From Williamsia soli (GTDB lineage Bacteria; Actinomycetota; Actinomycetes; Mycobacteriales; Mycobacteriaceae), in NCBI RefSeq assembly GCF_017377795.1, contig NZ_JAFRDR010000002.1:620001-684000 (forward strand): 64,000 nt of DNA, written 5' to 3'. Position numbers and translations under genes: made by a program. Below, in pieces: positions 29,481 through 37,860 of this stretch. The notes beneath the pieces are model-generated. The model made no database searches. It saw only the letters and a list, made by a program, of their open reading frames with translations, and was not told the DNA's origin. Within the stretch, counting starts at the first letter, position 1. Each line of letters starts with the position of its first letter.

Positions 29481-30469
29481 GGCGTCCCGTCTCGCTTCTG
29501 TTCCCGCTCTGCGCGGCGGGCTTTGGTGTCCTCGCGCTTCTTGGCCAACTTCTGGGCGAACTCCTCGGCGCGTTCTTTGTAATCGGCAGGCAACTCGAAC
29601 CGGGCACCATGCTCCGGGAGGTGTTCGGGGCGCAGTCCGTCATCCGGTGCGATCTTGCGGAGCAACGGATCGGGCAAACCGCGACGACTCCATTCGCGCG
29701 GGTAACCCACCGACACCTCCTCGAACCGGATGTCGTCGTACCAGGTGGTCCGCGGGATGTGCAGGTGGCCGTAGACGCAGCACGAAGCGTTGTAGCGTTG
29801 ATGCCAGTCGTGGGTGAGTTCGCTGCCGCACCACAGGGCGAACTCGGGATACATCAGCGTGTCCGTCGGCTCCCGGCGCAGCGGCCAGTGGTTGATCAGC
29901 ACCTTCGGCTCGGCGGGGTCGAGCTGGTCCAGCCGCTTACGTGTCTGCTCGATCCGGGCGCGGCTCCACGCGTCGCGGGTCTGGAAAGGCTCCGGCGACA
30001 ACAGGAACTCGTCGGTCGCGACCACGTTGTTCTCCCGGGCGACCGCGAGGGCCTGCAGCTTGTTGACGGTCCCTTTCGGCCGAAAGGTGTAGTCGTACAA
30101 CAGGAACATCGGTACCACTCGAACCGGCTGCGAGCCGTCGCCGGCATCGAACAATGGGTAGATGTCCTCTGGCGTGACCACACCGAGGTCGCGACACATC
30201 TGCACGAGATAGTCGTAGCGCGCCACCCCGAAGATCTGCATCGGATCCTTGGCGGTGGTGTAGAGCTCATGGTTGCCGGGCGTCCAGATCACGGTGTGGA
30301 AGCGCGCCTTGAGGCGGCGCAGGGTGTCCGAGATGTCGTCGGTGCGCTCGCTCACGTCACCGGCGACGATCAGCCAGTCATCCTCGTCCGATGGGTGGAT
30401 GCGATCGATGACCGACTCGTTGCCGCGGTGCGCGACATGCAGGTCACTGACCGCCCACAATGTCGCCAT
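29477..30469 (-). CDS. pptH: Metallophosphoesterase PptH (phosphopantetheinyl hydrolase)
   Basis: A 330-aa calcineurin-type phosphoesterase, the equivalent of Rv2795c, which removes the phosphopantetheine arm and so opposes PptT. Metal-binding motifs are SDLHVAH (D..H), VAGDVSE, TPGNHELY, an INHWPLRREP histidine and VYGHLH. ATG 30469 has GGAAGGGA about 10 nt upstream; the frame is open to 30610. The C-terminal 50 residues are highly charged (Lys/Glu/Arg). It overlaps pptT by 4 nt, so the two opposed activities are co-translated. Confidence 0.9.
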   Translation of the reverse strand: MATLWAVSDLHVAHRGNESVIDRIHPSDEDDWLIVAGDVSERTDDISDTLRRLKARFHTVIWTPGNHELYTTAKDPMQIFGVARYDYLVQMCRDLGVVTPEDIYPLFDAGDGSQPVRVVPMFLLYDYTFRPKGTVNKLQALAVARENNVVATDEFLLSPEPFQTRDAWSRARIEQTRKRLDQLDPAEPKVLINHWPLRREPTDTLMYPEFALWCGSELTHDWHQRYNASCCVYGHLHIPRTTWYDDIRFEEVSVGYPREWSRRGLPDPLLRKIAPDDGLRPEHLPEHGARFELPADYKERAEEFAQKLAKKREDTKARRAEREQKRDGTP

Positions 30470-30590
30470 AGCGCGTCGATCCCTTCCGCTGATCCCCGAT
30501 TCGCTGCACGTACAGTTCCCCTGTGCATTTGTACCGGAGGCGTCAAACCGGAACACCGGCGCGGCGACGCAGTGCCAAGGCCCGCCGGGG

Positions 30591-31745
30591 TCAGTCGACC
30601 TTCTCCACACGTGCCGAGGGGTCCAGCCCCTGGTCGCCGAGCCACTGAATCCACCAGCTCACGTTGACGGCGCTGGGTTCGCCCACGTCCGCTGCCTCGC
30701 TCCAGCGCCGGTGGGCTCCTGAGGCGATCGCCACGCCCCAGTCCTGCGCACTGGACTCCAGCAACCGACGATCGCCACGGAATCGCCAGATCACCGCTTT
30801 GGGGAATCGCCGGAACTTCTGCCGGCCCCGGCTGATCGCGTTCATGAAGCGGTACCCCAGCGTTAGCGAATCGTGCACGATCAGGGGCGAGGACTTCTGC
30901 CCTTTGGCGAGCCGTCGGGCATCGACGACCAGCCCGCACTGCTGTGCCTGCGCGACCATCCAGTTGAGCACGAGATCCGAGAGCGCACTTTCCTGGTACC
31001 CGCCGCCGATATCGGTGTGTACGCCTTCGAACCACACCTGCTTCACATCGGTGAGTGTGTTCTCAGGCGTGCCGTCTTCCCCGAGCACCTGCTCCCACAT
31101 GCAGGGCGCGAAGGTTCGGCGTTGTTCATCGATGGCGAGCGCCTGGCGCGCACATCTGACCCGTGGATTGAGGGTTACGTCGTGGAACTTGTACTTCTGG
31201 CGGGACAGGCCGGGAACCCCGAGCGCACCGACGGTGTCGAAGACCCCGAGAAAACGGATCTCGACGTCCTCGTCGGAATAACACGATGCGGCGAAGTCGC
31301 TCTTGGCACGACGGAAGTCCTCCGAAGGTGCTTCGTCTGCGCGCGGACGGCCACGGTAGAGCGAGATCGCTGACCGCAGTTTGTTGTCGGCGAGCCCGTC
31401 CGGCGTCAGCAGTCCGATGGCCTTCGTCATGCCGACCAGCGAGCGCGCCGTGTACGCACCCCGGCTGAACCCGAAGACGAACACCGCGTCGCCCGGTTCG
31501 TAGTTGAGTGCGAGGAACCGATAGGCGCCGACGATGGCAGCATCGAGTCCGATACCGAATGCGCCGCCCAGGATGCGTTCTGCCGCAGTGGCTCCCGTAC
31601 CCACCCCGCTCGTGTAGAAGACGATCTGCATGGTGCCGCCGACCGGCGTCGTCTCGATGGCGCGGGCGATCTTCTCGATGTTCGAGACGTATTGGTCGTC
31701 AGCACGCTTCCACGTTCCGTCGCAGCAGATGATGAGATTCTTCAT
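30591..31745 (-). CDS. DUF2235 alpha/beta hydrolase
   Basis: A 384-aa protein of the DUF2235 family, related to the Tle1 type phospholipase effectors and uncharacterised cytosolic hydrolases. The opening IICCDGTWKRADDQYVSNI is the family signature and the nucleophile is Ser94 in FGFSRGAYTARSLVGM; an Asp and a His further on (GVFDTVGALG, GVHTDIGGGY) fit a triad. No signal peptide or membrane segment is seen, and no type VI secretion genes are nearby. It follows the LuxR-type regulator gene by 24 nt on the same strand and is likely in its operon. Its substrate is unknown. Confidence 0.82.
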   Translation of the reverse strand: MKNLIICCDGTWKRADDQYVSNIEKIARAIETTPVGGTMQIVFYTSGVGTGATAAERILGGAFGIGLDAAIVGAYRFLALNYEPGDAVFVFGFSRGAYTARSLVGMTKAIGLLTPDGLADNKLRSAISLYRGRPRADEAPSEDFRRAKSDFAASCYSDEDVEIRFLGVFDTVGALGVPGLSRQKYKFHDVTLNPRVRCARQALAIDEQRRTFAPCMWEQVLGEDGTPENTLTDVKQVWFEGVHTDIGGGYQESALSDLVLNWMVAQAQQCGLVVDARRLAKGQKSSPLIVHDSLTLGYRFMNAISRGRQKFRRFPKAVIWRFRGDRRLLESSAQDWGVAIASGAHRRWSEAADVGEPSAVNVSWWIQWLGDQGLDPSARVEKVD

Positions 31746-31769
31746 ACCTGGGCCCCCGCCCTCTCGGTG

Positions 31770-34370
31770 TTAGCGACTCCGGTCGGATATCAGGTTCGCC
31801 AGATCTGCTCGATCGGTGAGATCGAGCTTGGTACAGGCCCGGTAGATGTGGCCCTCGACGGTGCGCACCGACACGGTGAGTCGCTCGGCGATGGACTTGT
31901 TCGACAGGCCCGACGCCACCAGGGTGGCGATCTCCCGTTCCCTGGCTGTCAGCGGCAGCGGATTGGCCGCGGCGACCATCGCGGGCGTGCGCAGTCCCCC
32001 ACACGCCGCCGACAACCGGTTGGCCCGCGCCGACGAGGAGGCGAGCGCGGCCCGCCGGCCCGCATCGCTGTGCGCGCTCGCGGCCTGGGCCGATGCGTCG
32101 GCCGCCGACGCGATGGCGCCCAGGTCCTCGAACTCGGTCGCACTGGAATCCAGATCGAAGCCGTCGCCGGAGGCCACTGCGGCGGCATGCCGCGCGTACG
32201 CACCCACGAGGACGCCGTCGATCCGCCCCGCCAGTTCGTCCAGTCGACCGGCGACGGTGGGGTCCCCGAAGCGGGCCGCAGCGTGCAGCGCTTCGGCCTC
32301 CGCGGCGAATTGACCTGCCGCCGTGGCACTGTCCGCGGCGCGGCGGGCGAGCGACACCGCTTCTCCGGTGACCCCCTGTGACGCGGAGACCCAGGCCGCT
32401 GCAGTGGTCAATTGCGGATCGAAAACGGCCACATACCGTCCGGTTCGCCCGCGGGCGTCGGCGAGCACCCGTTGCGCGGCATCGGCTTTGCCGAGGGCGG
32501 AGTACGACTGGACGAGACCGATCTGGGCTGGAAATCCCCACGCAGCACCGGCCGTGGTGTCCAGGGCCGCAAGACTCTGCTCATACCGGGCGGCGGACTC
32601 GCGAAGCCTGCCGCGCGCGAGGTCAACGGTGCCCATCACGATGTTCGCCAGCGCCCAACCGAGGAACTGCCCGGCGGTGGAGAACGCGAGGTACCGTCCG
32701 GCGCGTTGTTCCGCGACGTCGAAAGCGCCGATCAGCGTGAGCCCCAGTACTTCTCCGAAACCGGTCGGAAAGCGGAGCAATCCGTCGGTCTTCGCCTCGA
32801 CCGCCTGGCCACGTTCGGCGAGCGCAGCCACCTCATCGCCTCGACCGGAGAGGGCACGCGCCAGGCCTCCTCCAAAGCACGCCCACTCCAGCGCCCACGG
32901 ACTGGCCCCCGGCGAGTCCAGGACCACCTGCGCGCGGCGCAGCGCCTCCTCCAGTCGGCCTTCGAACAGCGCACATGCGGACGACATGCCTTCGACCACC
33001 AACTCCAGGGCGGGGTGATCGACCCGTGAGGACACGAGCTCGAGAACCTCATCTGCGCGATCGCTGTCCCCCATCGACCAGAAGAGGTTTCCGACGCGGG
33101 TCAGACCCCACTGCACCAACTGGAGCTGGTCCAGCTCCGCAGGATCGAATGCGGTCAGCACGGCGTCGGCGTCCTCCGCGCGGCCCTGCCACAACAATGC
33201 CCTGGCGAGAAGGTCAGCTGCGGCCAGTCCCCCACCACCGGCGAGGGCCGCCTCCGCGAAGCGCTCGCCCAGTGGCAGGTTCGCCAGGGCGATCGCGTCG
33301 TGAGCTGCTGTGCGGAACAGCTCGACGTCGAGGCTCTGATCGCTGTCGAGTGACAGCTCGGCCAGCCGGATACGTTCGGACGCGGTGGTGACCCCGCCGG
33401 CGAGCAGCGCGGTGACCAACCGGCCACGCAGACGTCTCGCCGAGGCGATTCCGAGTCGCCGACGAATCACGTCGCCGAACAGTGGGTGCGTGTAGTGGAC
33501 GTCGAAATGCTGTCCGTCCCTGGCGACCCGGATGAGGCCGCGGGCCTCGGCATCGTCGACCGCGGCTTCCCCGGCAAGGTCGCACAGCACATCGAGATCG
33601 AGCGGTTCGCAGAACGTGAGCAACTTGAGCACCGAGAGGGCCTCGTCTTCGAGCTGCTCGATGCGACCCTCGAGGAGTGAGGCCAACTCGGAGGTGACTG
33701 CCGCGCGGCCGCGCAGCTGCCATACCCCGCGCACCTGACGCAGCGCACCGGACTCGAGCGCCCCCTCGACCAGATGATGCAAGTACAGGGCGTTTCCGCC
33801 GGAGGCATCCCAGATGACGTCGGCGCTCAAACCTTCGAGCCGGCCCCCGAGGACGGATTCGATGAGTTCGACGCTCTGGGTTTTGGTGAAGGGCGACAGT
33901 ACAATCCGGACGAGGTGGCGATCTTTCCACAGCGAGGTCACGGCATCGGGTACGGTCTCGCCGCTGCGAACGGTGGCGATGATGCGTACGGCCCGGTCGA
34001 TGGCGAGCTGATGGAGCAGGGTGGCGGAGAGTTCGTCGAGCAGGTGCGCGTCGTCGACGCCGATCACCGTGTCTCCCCCGGAGAGAAGCGACTCGCGCGC
34101 CGCCGACATGAACGTCACCGGGTCGGTGGCGGTGGTCGGCCCCACCAGGTGCGCAAACGCACCCAGCGGGATACTGCGCGCCGACTCGGTTCCGGCGACC
34201 CACCGGACCTGCCCCGGTATTGCTCCGGTCGCGTACCGGGCCAAAGTTGTCTTGCCCACGCCAGGATCGCCGGTGAGTACCACTCCGAGATCGGCCGTCT
34301 CGGAATCGAGAGCCGCCTGGATCGTCTTGAACTCCAGCTCGCGCTCGATCAACGGCCATGTGCGTGCCAC
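31770..34370 (-). CDS. Large ATP-binding LuxR-family regulator (LAL type)
   Basis: An 866-aa STAND-type regulator. An N-terminal AAA-like ATPase has Walker A GDPGVGKT (34-41) and Walker B TVIGVDDAHLLD; the long middle (about 300-770) is alpha-helical and TPR-like; the C terminus (about 800-866) is a LuxR helix-turn-helix (LTAREREIATLVASGLSNKSIAERLTVSVRTVEGHIYRA region). Start is GTG 34370. It probably senses a ligand and activates nearby genes, the first candidate being the DUF2235 hydrolase downstream. A 14-bp palindrome lies 41 nt upstream. Confidence 0.9.
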   Translation of the reverse strand: MARTWPLIERELEFKTIQAALDSETADLGVVLTGDPGVGKTTLARYATGAIPGQVRWVAGTESARSIPLGAFAHLVGPTTATDPVTFMSAARESLLSGGDTVIGVDDAHLLDELSATLLHQLAIDRAVRIIATVRSGETVPDAVTSLWKDRHLVRIVLSPFTKTQSVELIESVLGGRLEGLSADVIWDASGGNALYLHHLVEGALESGALRQVRGVWQLRGRAAVTSELASLLEGRIEQLEDEALSVLKLLTFCEPLDLDVLCDLAGEAAVDDAEARGLIRVARDGQHFDVHYTHPLFGDVIRRRLGIASARRLRGRLVTALLAGGVTTASERIRLAELSLDSDQSLDVELFRTAAHDAIALANLPLGERFAEAALAGGGGLAAADLLARALLWQGRAEDADAVLTAFDPAELDQLQLVQWGLTRVGNLFWSMGDSDRADEVLELVSSRVDHPALELVVEGMSSACALFEGRLEEALRRAQVVLDSPGASPWALEWACFGGGLARALSGRGDEVAALAERGQAVEAKTDGLLRFPTGFGEVLGLTLIGAFDVAEQRAGRYLAFSTAGQFLGWALANIVMGTVDLARGRLRESAARYEQSLAALDTTAGAAWGFPAQIGLVQSYSALGKADAAQRVLADARGRTGRYVAVFDPQLTTAAAWVSASQGVTGEAVSLARRAADSATAAGQFAAEAEALHAAARFGDPTVAGRLDELAGRIDGVLVGAYARHAAAVASGDGFDLDSSATEFEDLGAIASAADASAQAASAHSDAGRRAALASSSARANRLSAACGGLRTPAMVAAANPLPLTAREREIATLVASGLSNKSIAERLTVSVRTVEGHIYRACTKLDLTDRADLANLISDRSR

Positions 34371-34410
34371 GCGTTGATTCTAGGCTGCCCGCGCAAGCCG
34401 AGGGAGCTGA

Positions 34411-34424
34411 ATAACTTTAGTTAT
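34411..34424. promoter_or_regulatory. AT-rich palindrome before the LAL regulator gene
   Basis: ATAACT-TT-AGTTAT, a perfect inverted repeat in an otherwise GC-rich 110-nt gap between the dinF stop and the LAL start. It could be an operator or overlap a -10 (the minus strand contains TAAAGT). No partner site was found within the gap. Confidence 0.45.
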
Positions 34425-34480
34425 CCTCACGAAATCGATTGCGTGCCAAAGACAGACATCGCCAAGGCCTCGCCCCGGCA

Positions 34481-35884
34481 TCAAAGACCCTGTGCCGCAG
34501 CCTCATCCCGCACCGGATTGGCGACCGTCGTCCATTTCTCGCTGCGGATCCGCCACGAGACAGTGAGCAGTCTCAGCACCATGAACAGGATCAGCCCGCT
34601 CCAGATCCCCGCCAGGCCCCAATCAAAGATCAGCGAGAACCAGATCATGGGCAGAAACCCGACGAGGGCACTGACCAGGGTCGCAGTGCGCAGGAACGCC
34701 GCGTCGGCGCTGCCGAGCAACACCCCGTCGAGCGCGAAGACGATTCCGGCGATCGGCAGCATTGCGACAAAGAACCACCACGGAGTACCGACCGTCCGGA
34801 GGACGTCGGTATCACCGGTGAAGATCTTCGGGATCACAACGTTGCCCGCTGCAAAGATCACAGCCAGACCGATCGACACACTGAGCGACCACACCGTGAC
34901 ACGCTTGGTCACCCGCCACGCAGCCGGAACGGCACCGGCACCCAGCGCAGCGCCGACGAGAGCCTGGGCCGCGATCGCGAACGAATCCAGCAGCAGCGCC
35001 ACAAAGTTCCAGAGCTGCAGTACCAGCTGGTGTGAGGCCACGGCTGCGACACCGAATCGGCTCGCAACCGCAGCTGCGGAGAGAAAGCAGATCTGAAATG
35101 ACAAGCTGCGCACGATGAGGTCGCGGCCCAGCACCAGCTGGCCCCGGATGATCGGCCACTGCGGGCGCGAGCCGCCGGCAGCCGGGTGCTGCGCGCTGTC
35201 GCGCCACACCCTCACGGCGAACAGCATTCCCGCGATGCTCTGGCCCACCACGTTCGACACCGCGCTGCCTTCGAGTCCCAGCGTGGGTGCACCGAGCAAT
35301 CCGTGTACGAGAACCGGGCACAACACCGCCGAGACACCAAGGCCGACCACGACGTAGATGATCGGCCGCCGGGTGTCCTGGACCCCTCGCATCCAACCGT
35401 TACCCGCCATCGAGAGCAAGATGAGCGGAACACCCCACACGGCGATGCGCAACCACGTGGTGGCCTCTGCGGCCACCTCTCCACCGCCGGTGAGCGCGGC
35501 GAGTATCCACGGGGCGCACACACCCACCACCACCACGATCACAGCGCCCACGCCGAGCGCGATCCAGCTCGCCTGAACGCCTTCGGCGACGGCCCCCGCC
35601 CTGTCGCCCCGGCCGAACTTCTGGGCCGACCGCGCGGTGGTCCCGTACGACAGGAAGGTCAGCTGCGTGCTCACCACCGACAGCACCAGCACACCGACAC
35701 CCAGCGCAGCGAGATCGAGGCCACCGAGCCGACCGACCACGGCGAGATCGAGCATCAGGTAAAGGGGTTCGGCGACCAGTACCACCAGAGCAGACAGCGA
35801 CAACCGTAAGATCGTGCGGCTGGTCGGGTTGTATTCGTCGCGGACCTCGGCATCCGTCGAGGCCCGGTTCGGCGAGGCGCTCAC
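34481..35884 (-). CDS. dinF: MATE-family efflux transporter DinF
   Basis: A 467-aa, 12-helix cation-antiport multidrug exporter of the DinF subgroup, equivalent to Rv2836c. EPLYLMLDLAVVGRLGGLDLAALGVG and QLTFLSYGTTARSAQKFGRGD are the conserved N-terminal blocks. GTG 35884 overlaps the nrnA stop (GTGA); the frame is open upstream but inside nrnA. Last gene of the rimP-nusA-ylxR-infB-DUF503-rbfA-nrnA-dinF series. Confidence 0.92.
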   Translation of the reverse strand: MSASPNRASTDAEVRDEYNPTSRTILRLSLSALVVLVAEPLYLMLDLAVVGRLGGLDLAALGVGVLVLSVVSTQLTFLSYGTTARSAQKFGRGDRAGAVAEGVQASWIALGVGAVIVVVVGVCAPWILAALTGGGEVAAEATTWLRIAVWGVPLILLSMAGNGWMRGVQDTRRPIIYVVVGLGVSAVLCPVLVHGLLGAPTLGLEGSAVSNVVGQSIAGMLFAVRVWRDSAQHPAAGGSRPQWPIIRGQLVLGRDLIVRSLSFQICFLSAAAVASRFGVAAVASHQLVLQLWNFVALLLDSFAIAAQALVGAALGAGAVPAAWRVTKRVTVWSLSVSIGLAVIFAAGNVVIPKIFTGDTDVLRTVGTPWWFFVAMLPIAGIVFALDGVLLGSADAAFLRTATLVSALVGFLPMIWFSLIFDWGLAGIWSGLILFMVLRLLTVSWRIRSEKWTTVANPVRDEAAAQGL

Positions 35885-36855
35885 ACCGAGCGCAGCAGCT
35901 GTCCGACCACCTCGTCGGCAGAGCCGGAGGCGCTGTACCCACAGGCCAGCCGATGGCCGCCGCCGCCGTGGGCGCGCGCGATCGGGACGAGATCGACCTC
36001 GGATTTGGCCCGCATCGAGACGGTCCAATCGCCGGGACCGGCCTCCTTGAACACCACCGCGACCTCGGCCTCGGCAGTCGTACGGACGATGTCGACCACG
36101 CTTTCGCTCTCCTCCCAGCCGAGCGCTCGAGTGGACTCGTGATCGACGACCGCGTACACCAGGCCCCGGCCACCGAACGCCTCCTCCACCAGGACTGCGG
36201 AGTCGAGTGCGGCGGACACCATGGACAGCCAGGCGAAGCGATGGGTGTCGAGCAGGTGGCGTGTCCACGTCCGGCCGTCGACGCCGAGCTCGAGTAGCCG
36301 CGCCGCGATCCGATGCGACTTCGGTTGCGCCCACTTGAACGAGCCGGTGTCGGTGACGACGCCGGCGTACAGGCACGTTGCAACACCCACGTCGAGTGGC
36401 ACGCCCAGCGCGTCGATGATGGCCAGCGCCAGTTCGGCGGTGCAGTCGGCGCCGGGATCGACGAGGTTGACGGTGCCGAAACCTACATTCGAGGCGTGGT
36501 GATCGACGACGATGGATTCAGTTGCCGATTCGAGCACCCCGGCCAAGGCCTCGAGCCTGTGGATACTCGCACAATCGACGGCGACGACGACGGGGTATCC
36601 GACGACGTCCTCGGGCTCGACGAGCAGGTCGGCGCCCGGGAGTTCGGCCAGCGCGGCCGGCAACCGGGTGGGACCGGGAAAACTGACCTCGACCACCGTG
36701 CCCCGGCTTCGCAGCGCCCCCGCGATGGCGAGGCCACTGCCGATCGTGTCGGCATCAGGACGGGTATGACAGAGCACCGTGACGTGATCGGCCGAAGCCA
36801 ATACATCTACGACAGAACGCAACGCGAGGGCTGCGGTGACCTCTGTGGTGTTCAC
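35881..36855 (-). CDS. nrnA: DHH/DHHA1 phosphoesterase NrnA (oligoribonuclease/pAp phosphatase)
   Basis: A 324-aa DHH-family enzyme that degrades short RNA oligonucleotides, cyclic dinucleotide products and pAp. Motifs: [14 protein letters not shown] (about 30-43), [15 protein letters not shown] and the C-terminal DHHA1 block [13 protein letters not shown]. The ATG overlaps the rbfA stop (ATGA) and its own stop overlaps dinF. Same gene order as Rv2836c-Rv2838c. Confidence 0.94.
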   Translation of the reverse strand: MNTTEVTAALALRSVVDVLASADHVTVLCHTRPDADTIGSGLAIAGALRSRGTVVEVSFPGPTRLPAALAELPGADLLVEPEDVVGYPVVVAVDCASIHRLEALAGVLESATESIVVDHHASNVGFGTVNLVDPGADCTAELALAIIDALGVPLDVGVATCLYAGVVTDTGSFKWAQPKSHRIAARLLELGVDGRTWTRHLLDTHRFAWLSMVSAALDSAVLVEEAFGGRGLVYAVVDHESTRALGWEESESVVDIVRTTAEAEVAVVFKEAGPGDWTVSMRAKSEVDLVPIARAHGGGGHRLACGYSASGSADEVVGQLLRSV

Positions 36856-37337
36856 CGCTCGCCAGTGTCCTCTGCGGCGTCCTCGGCCTCATCTGCCTCA
36901 TCGGCCGCCCGCGGCTCGCGATACGGGTCCGGGTCACCGGCCGGCGCGGCGTCACGTGCGAGCCGGGCGACTTCCTCGTCCTGCAATCGAGCACGTTCGA
37001 GAAGCTCTTCCATGTCGCGAGCGGTGTCCGGCACCTTGTCGAGCACGAAGGACAACGTCGGGGTGAACCGAACCCCGGTGCCCGCGCCCACCTTCGAGCG
37101 CAGGATGCCGGTGGCCTTCGCGAGACCCGCAGCAGCCGAGGCGTAGTCCGGTTCGACGTTCAGTGACGGACCCATGACGGTGTAGAACACCGTCGCGTCG
37201 TGCAGGTCGCCCGTCACCTTGGCGTCGGTGACCGTGACATACGCCAGTCGCGGGTCTTTGATCTCCTTGGCGATGGCCGAGGCGACGATCGAAGAGATCC
37301 GCTTTGCCATCCGCTGTGCCCGGGCGGGATCTGCCAT
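36852..37337 (-). CDS. rbfA: Ribosome-binding factor A
   Basis: A 161-aa KH-fold protein needed for 16S rRNA maturation and cold adaptation. Core about 1-115 ([36 protein letters not shown] region, then [24 protein letters not shown]). The last ~40 residues are acidic and low complexity. An AAGGAGAG site lies just before ATG 37337. A 136-nt gap separates it from the upstream DUF503 gene. Confidence 0.95.
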   Translation of the reverse strand: MADPARAQRMAKRISSIVASAIAKEIKDPRLAYVTVTDAKVTGDLHDATVFYTVMGPSLNVEPDYASAAAGLAKATGILRSKVGAGTGVRFTPTLSFVLDKVPDTARDMEELLERARLQDEEVARLARDAAPAGDPDPYREPRAADEADEAEDAAEDTGER

Positions 37338-37473
37338 CTCCAGCTCACTCTCCTTCTTCGAGACGTCCGACCGCGTCGAGACGCCTCAACCTTGTTCGAG
37401 ACGTTCGACGTGCCGGCTCGATTACCGATCTTCGTCGCTACTGCAACTCTAATCTTCGTCGCTGTCGACAGGT
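37338..37473. repeat. DUF503-rbfA gap with short direct repeats
   Basis: A 136-nt gap holding two near-identical TTCGAGACGTYCGAC copies (about 37355-37369 and 37395-37409), a partial GTCGAGACG between them, and two copies of ATCTTCGTCGCT (37429-37440 and 37452-37463). No coding capacity is apparent. These may be slipped-strand duplications or protein sites; no function is claimed. Confidence 0.5.
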
Positions 37474-37773
37474 CTAATCATCGTCTGCACCGCCACGCAC
37501 GAGACGACGGACCGACAGCACTTCGATCTCGGGGCGGCCGGCCACCAACGCCTCACTGGCATCGAGGATCTCTCCGAGACGCCTGGCGTCACCCGCGACC
37601 GCCGCGACACCGATCCGGGCGCGTCGGTGCAGATCGTGATCGTCGACCTCCGCAACGGACACCCGCAGACGCGCCAGTGCTGCGACGATGGGTCGCACCA
37701 CTGAGCGCTTCTGCTTGAGAGAGCGGATGTCGCCGAGTAACAGGTCGAATTCCAGCGAACCGACGAACATCAC
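37474..37773 (-). CDS. DUF503 family protein
   Basis: A 99-aa protein with the DUF503 fold, an actinobacterial and firmicute family commonly encoded between infB and rbfA. The hallmark SLKQKRSVVRPIVAALAR is at about 18-35. Its role is unknown but the constant place among translation genes suggests a ribosome-assembly or RNA function. GTG 37773 or the adjoining ATG 37770 is the start, with GGTAGGG before it. The gene lies 17 nt beyond a leftover copy of the infB 3' end. Confidence 0.85.
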   Translation of the reverse strand: MMFVGSLEFDLLLGDIRSLKQKRSVVRPIVAALARLRVSVAEVDDHDLHRRARIGVAAVAGDARRLGEILDASEALVAGRPEIEVLSVRRLVRGGADDD

Positions 37774-37789
37774 GCCCTACCGGCCCGGG

Positions 37790-37849
37790 TCAGTCCCGCG
37801 CCTTTTCCCGCAACTCGTACGTCTCGATGACGTCGTCGACCTTGATGTC
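37790..37849 (-). pseudogene. Second, partial copy of the infB 3' end
   Basis: Twenty codons (including stop) that repeat the last codons of infB, which end at 37861. 37811-37849 and 37882-37920 are identical over 39 nt, offset by 71. Toward the stop the copies differ at four codons: CGA/CGG, GAG/GAA, CGT/CGG (all silent) and a final GAG/GAC (Glu to Asp). The copy has no start and is separated from infB by 11 nt. It sits at normal operon distance (17 nt) from DUF503, which suggests that it is the older infB end. Confidence 0.85.
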
Positions 37850-37860
37850 CGTCGATGACG

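Noticed and set aside
33774-35096. 440-codon plus-strand frame spanning the LAL-dinF gap
   Set aside because: Bridges two opposite-strand genes without a ribosome site or domain.
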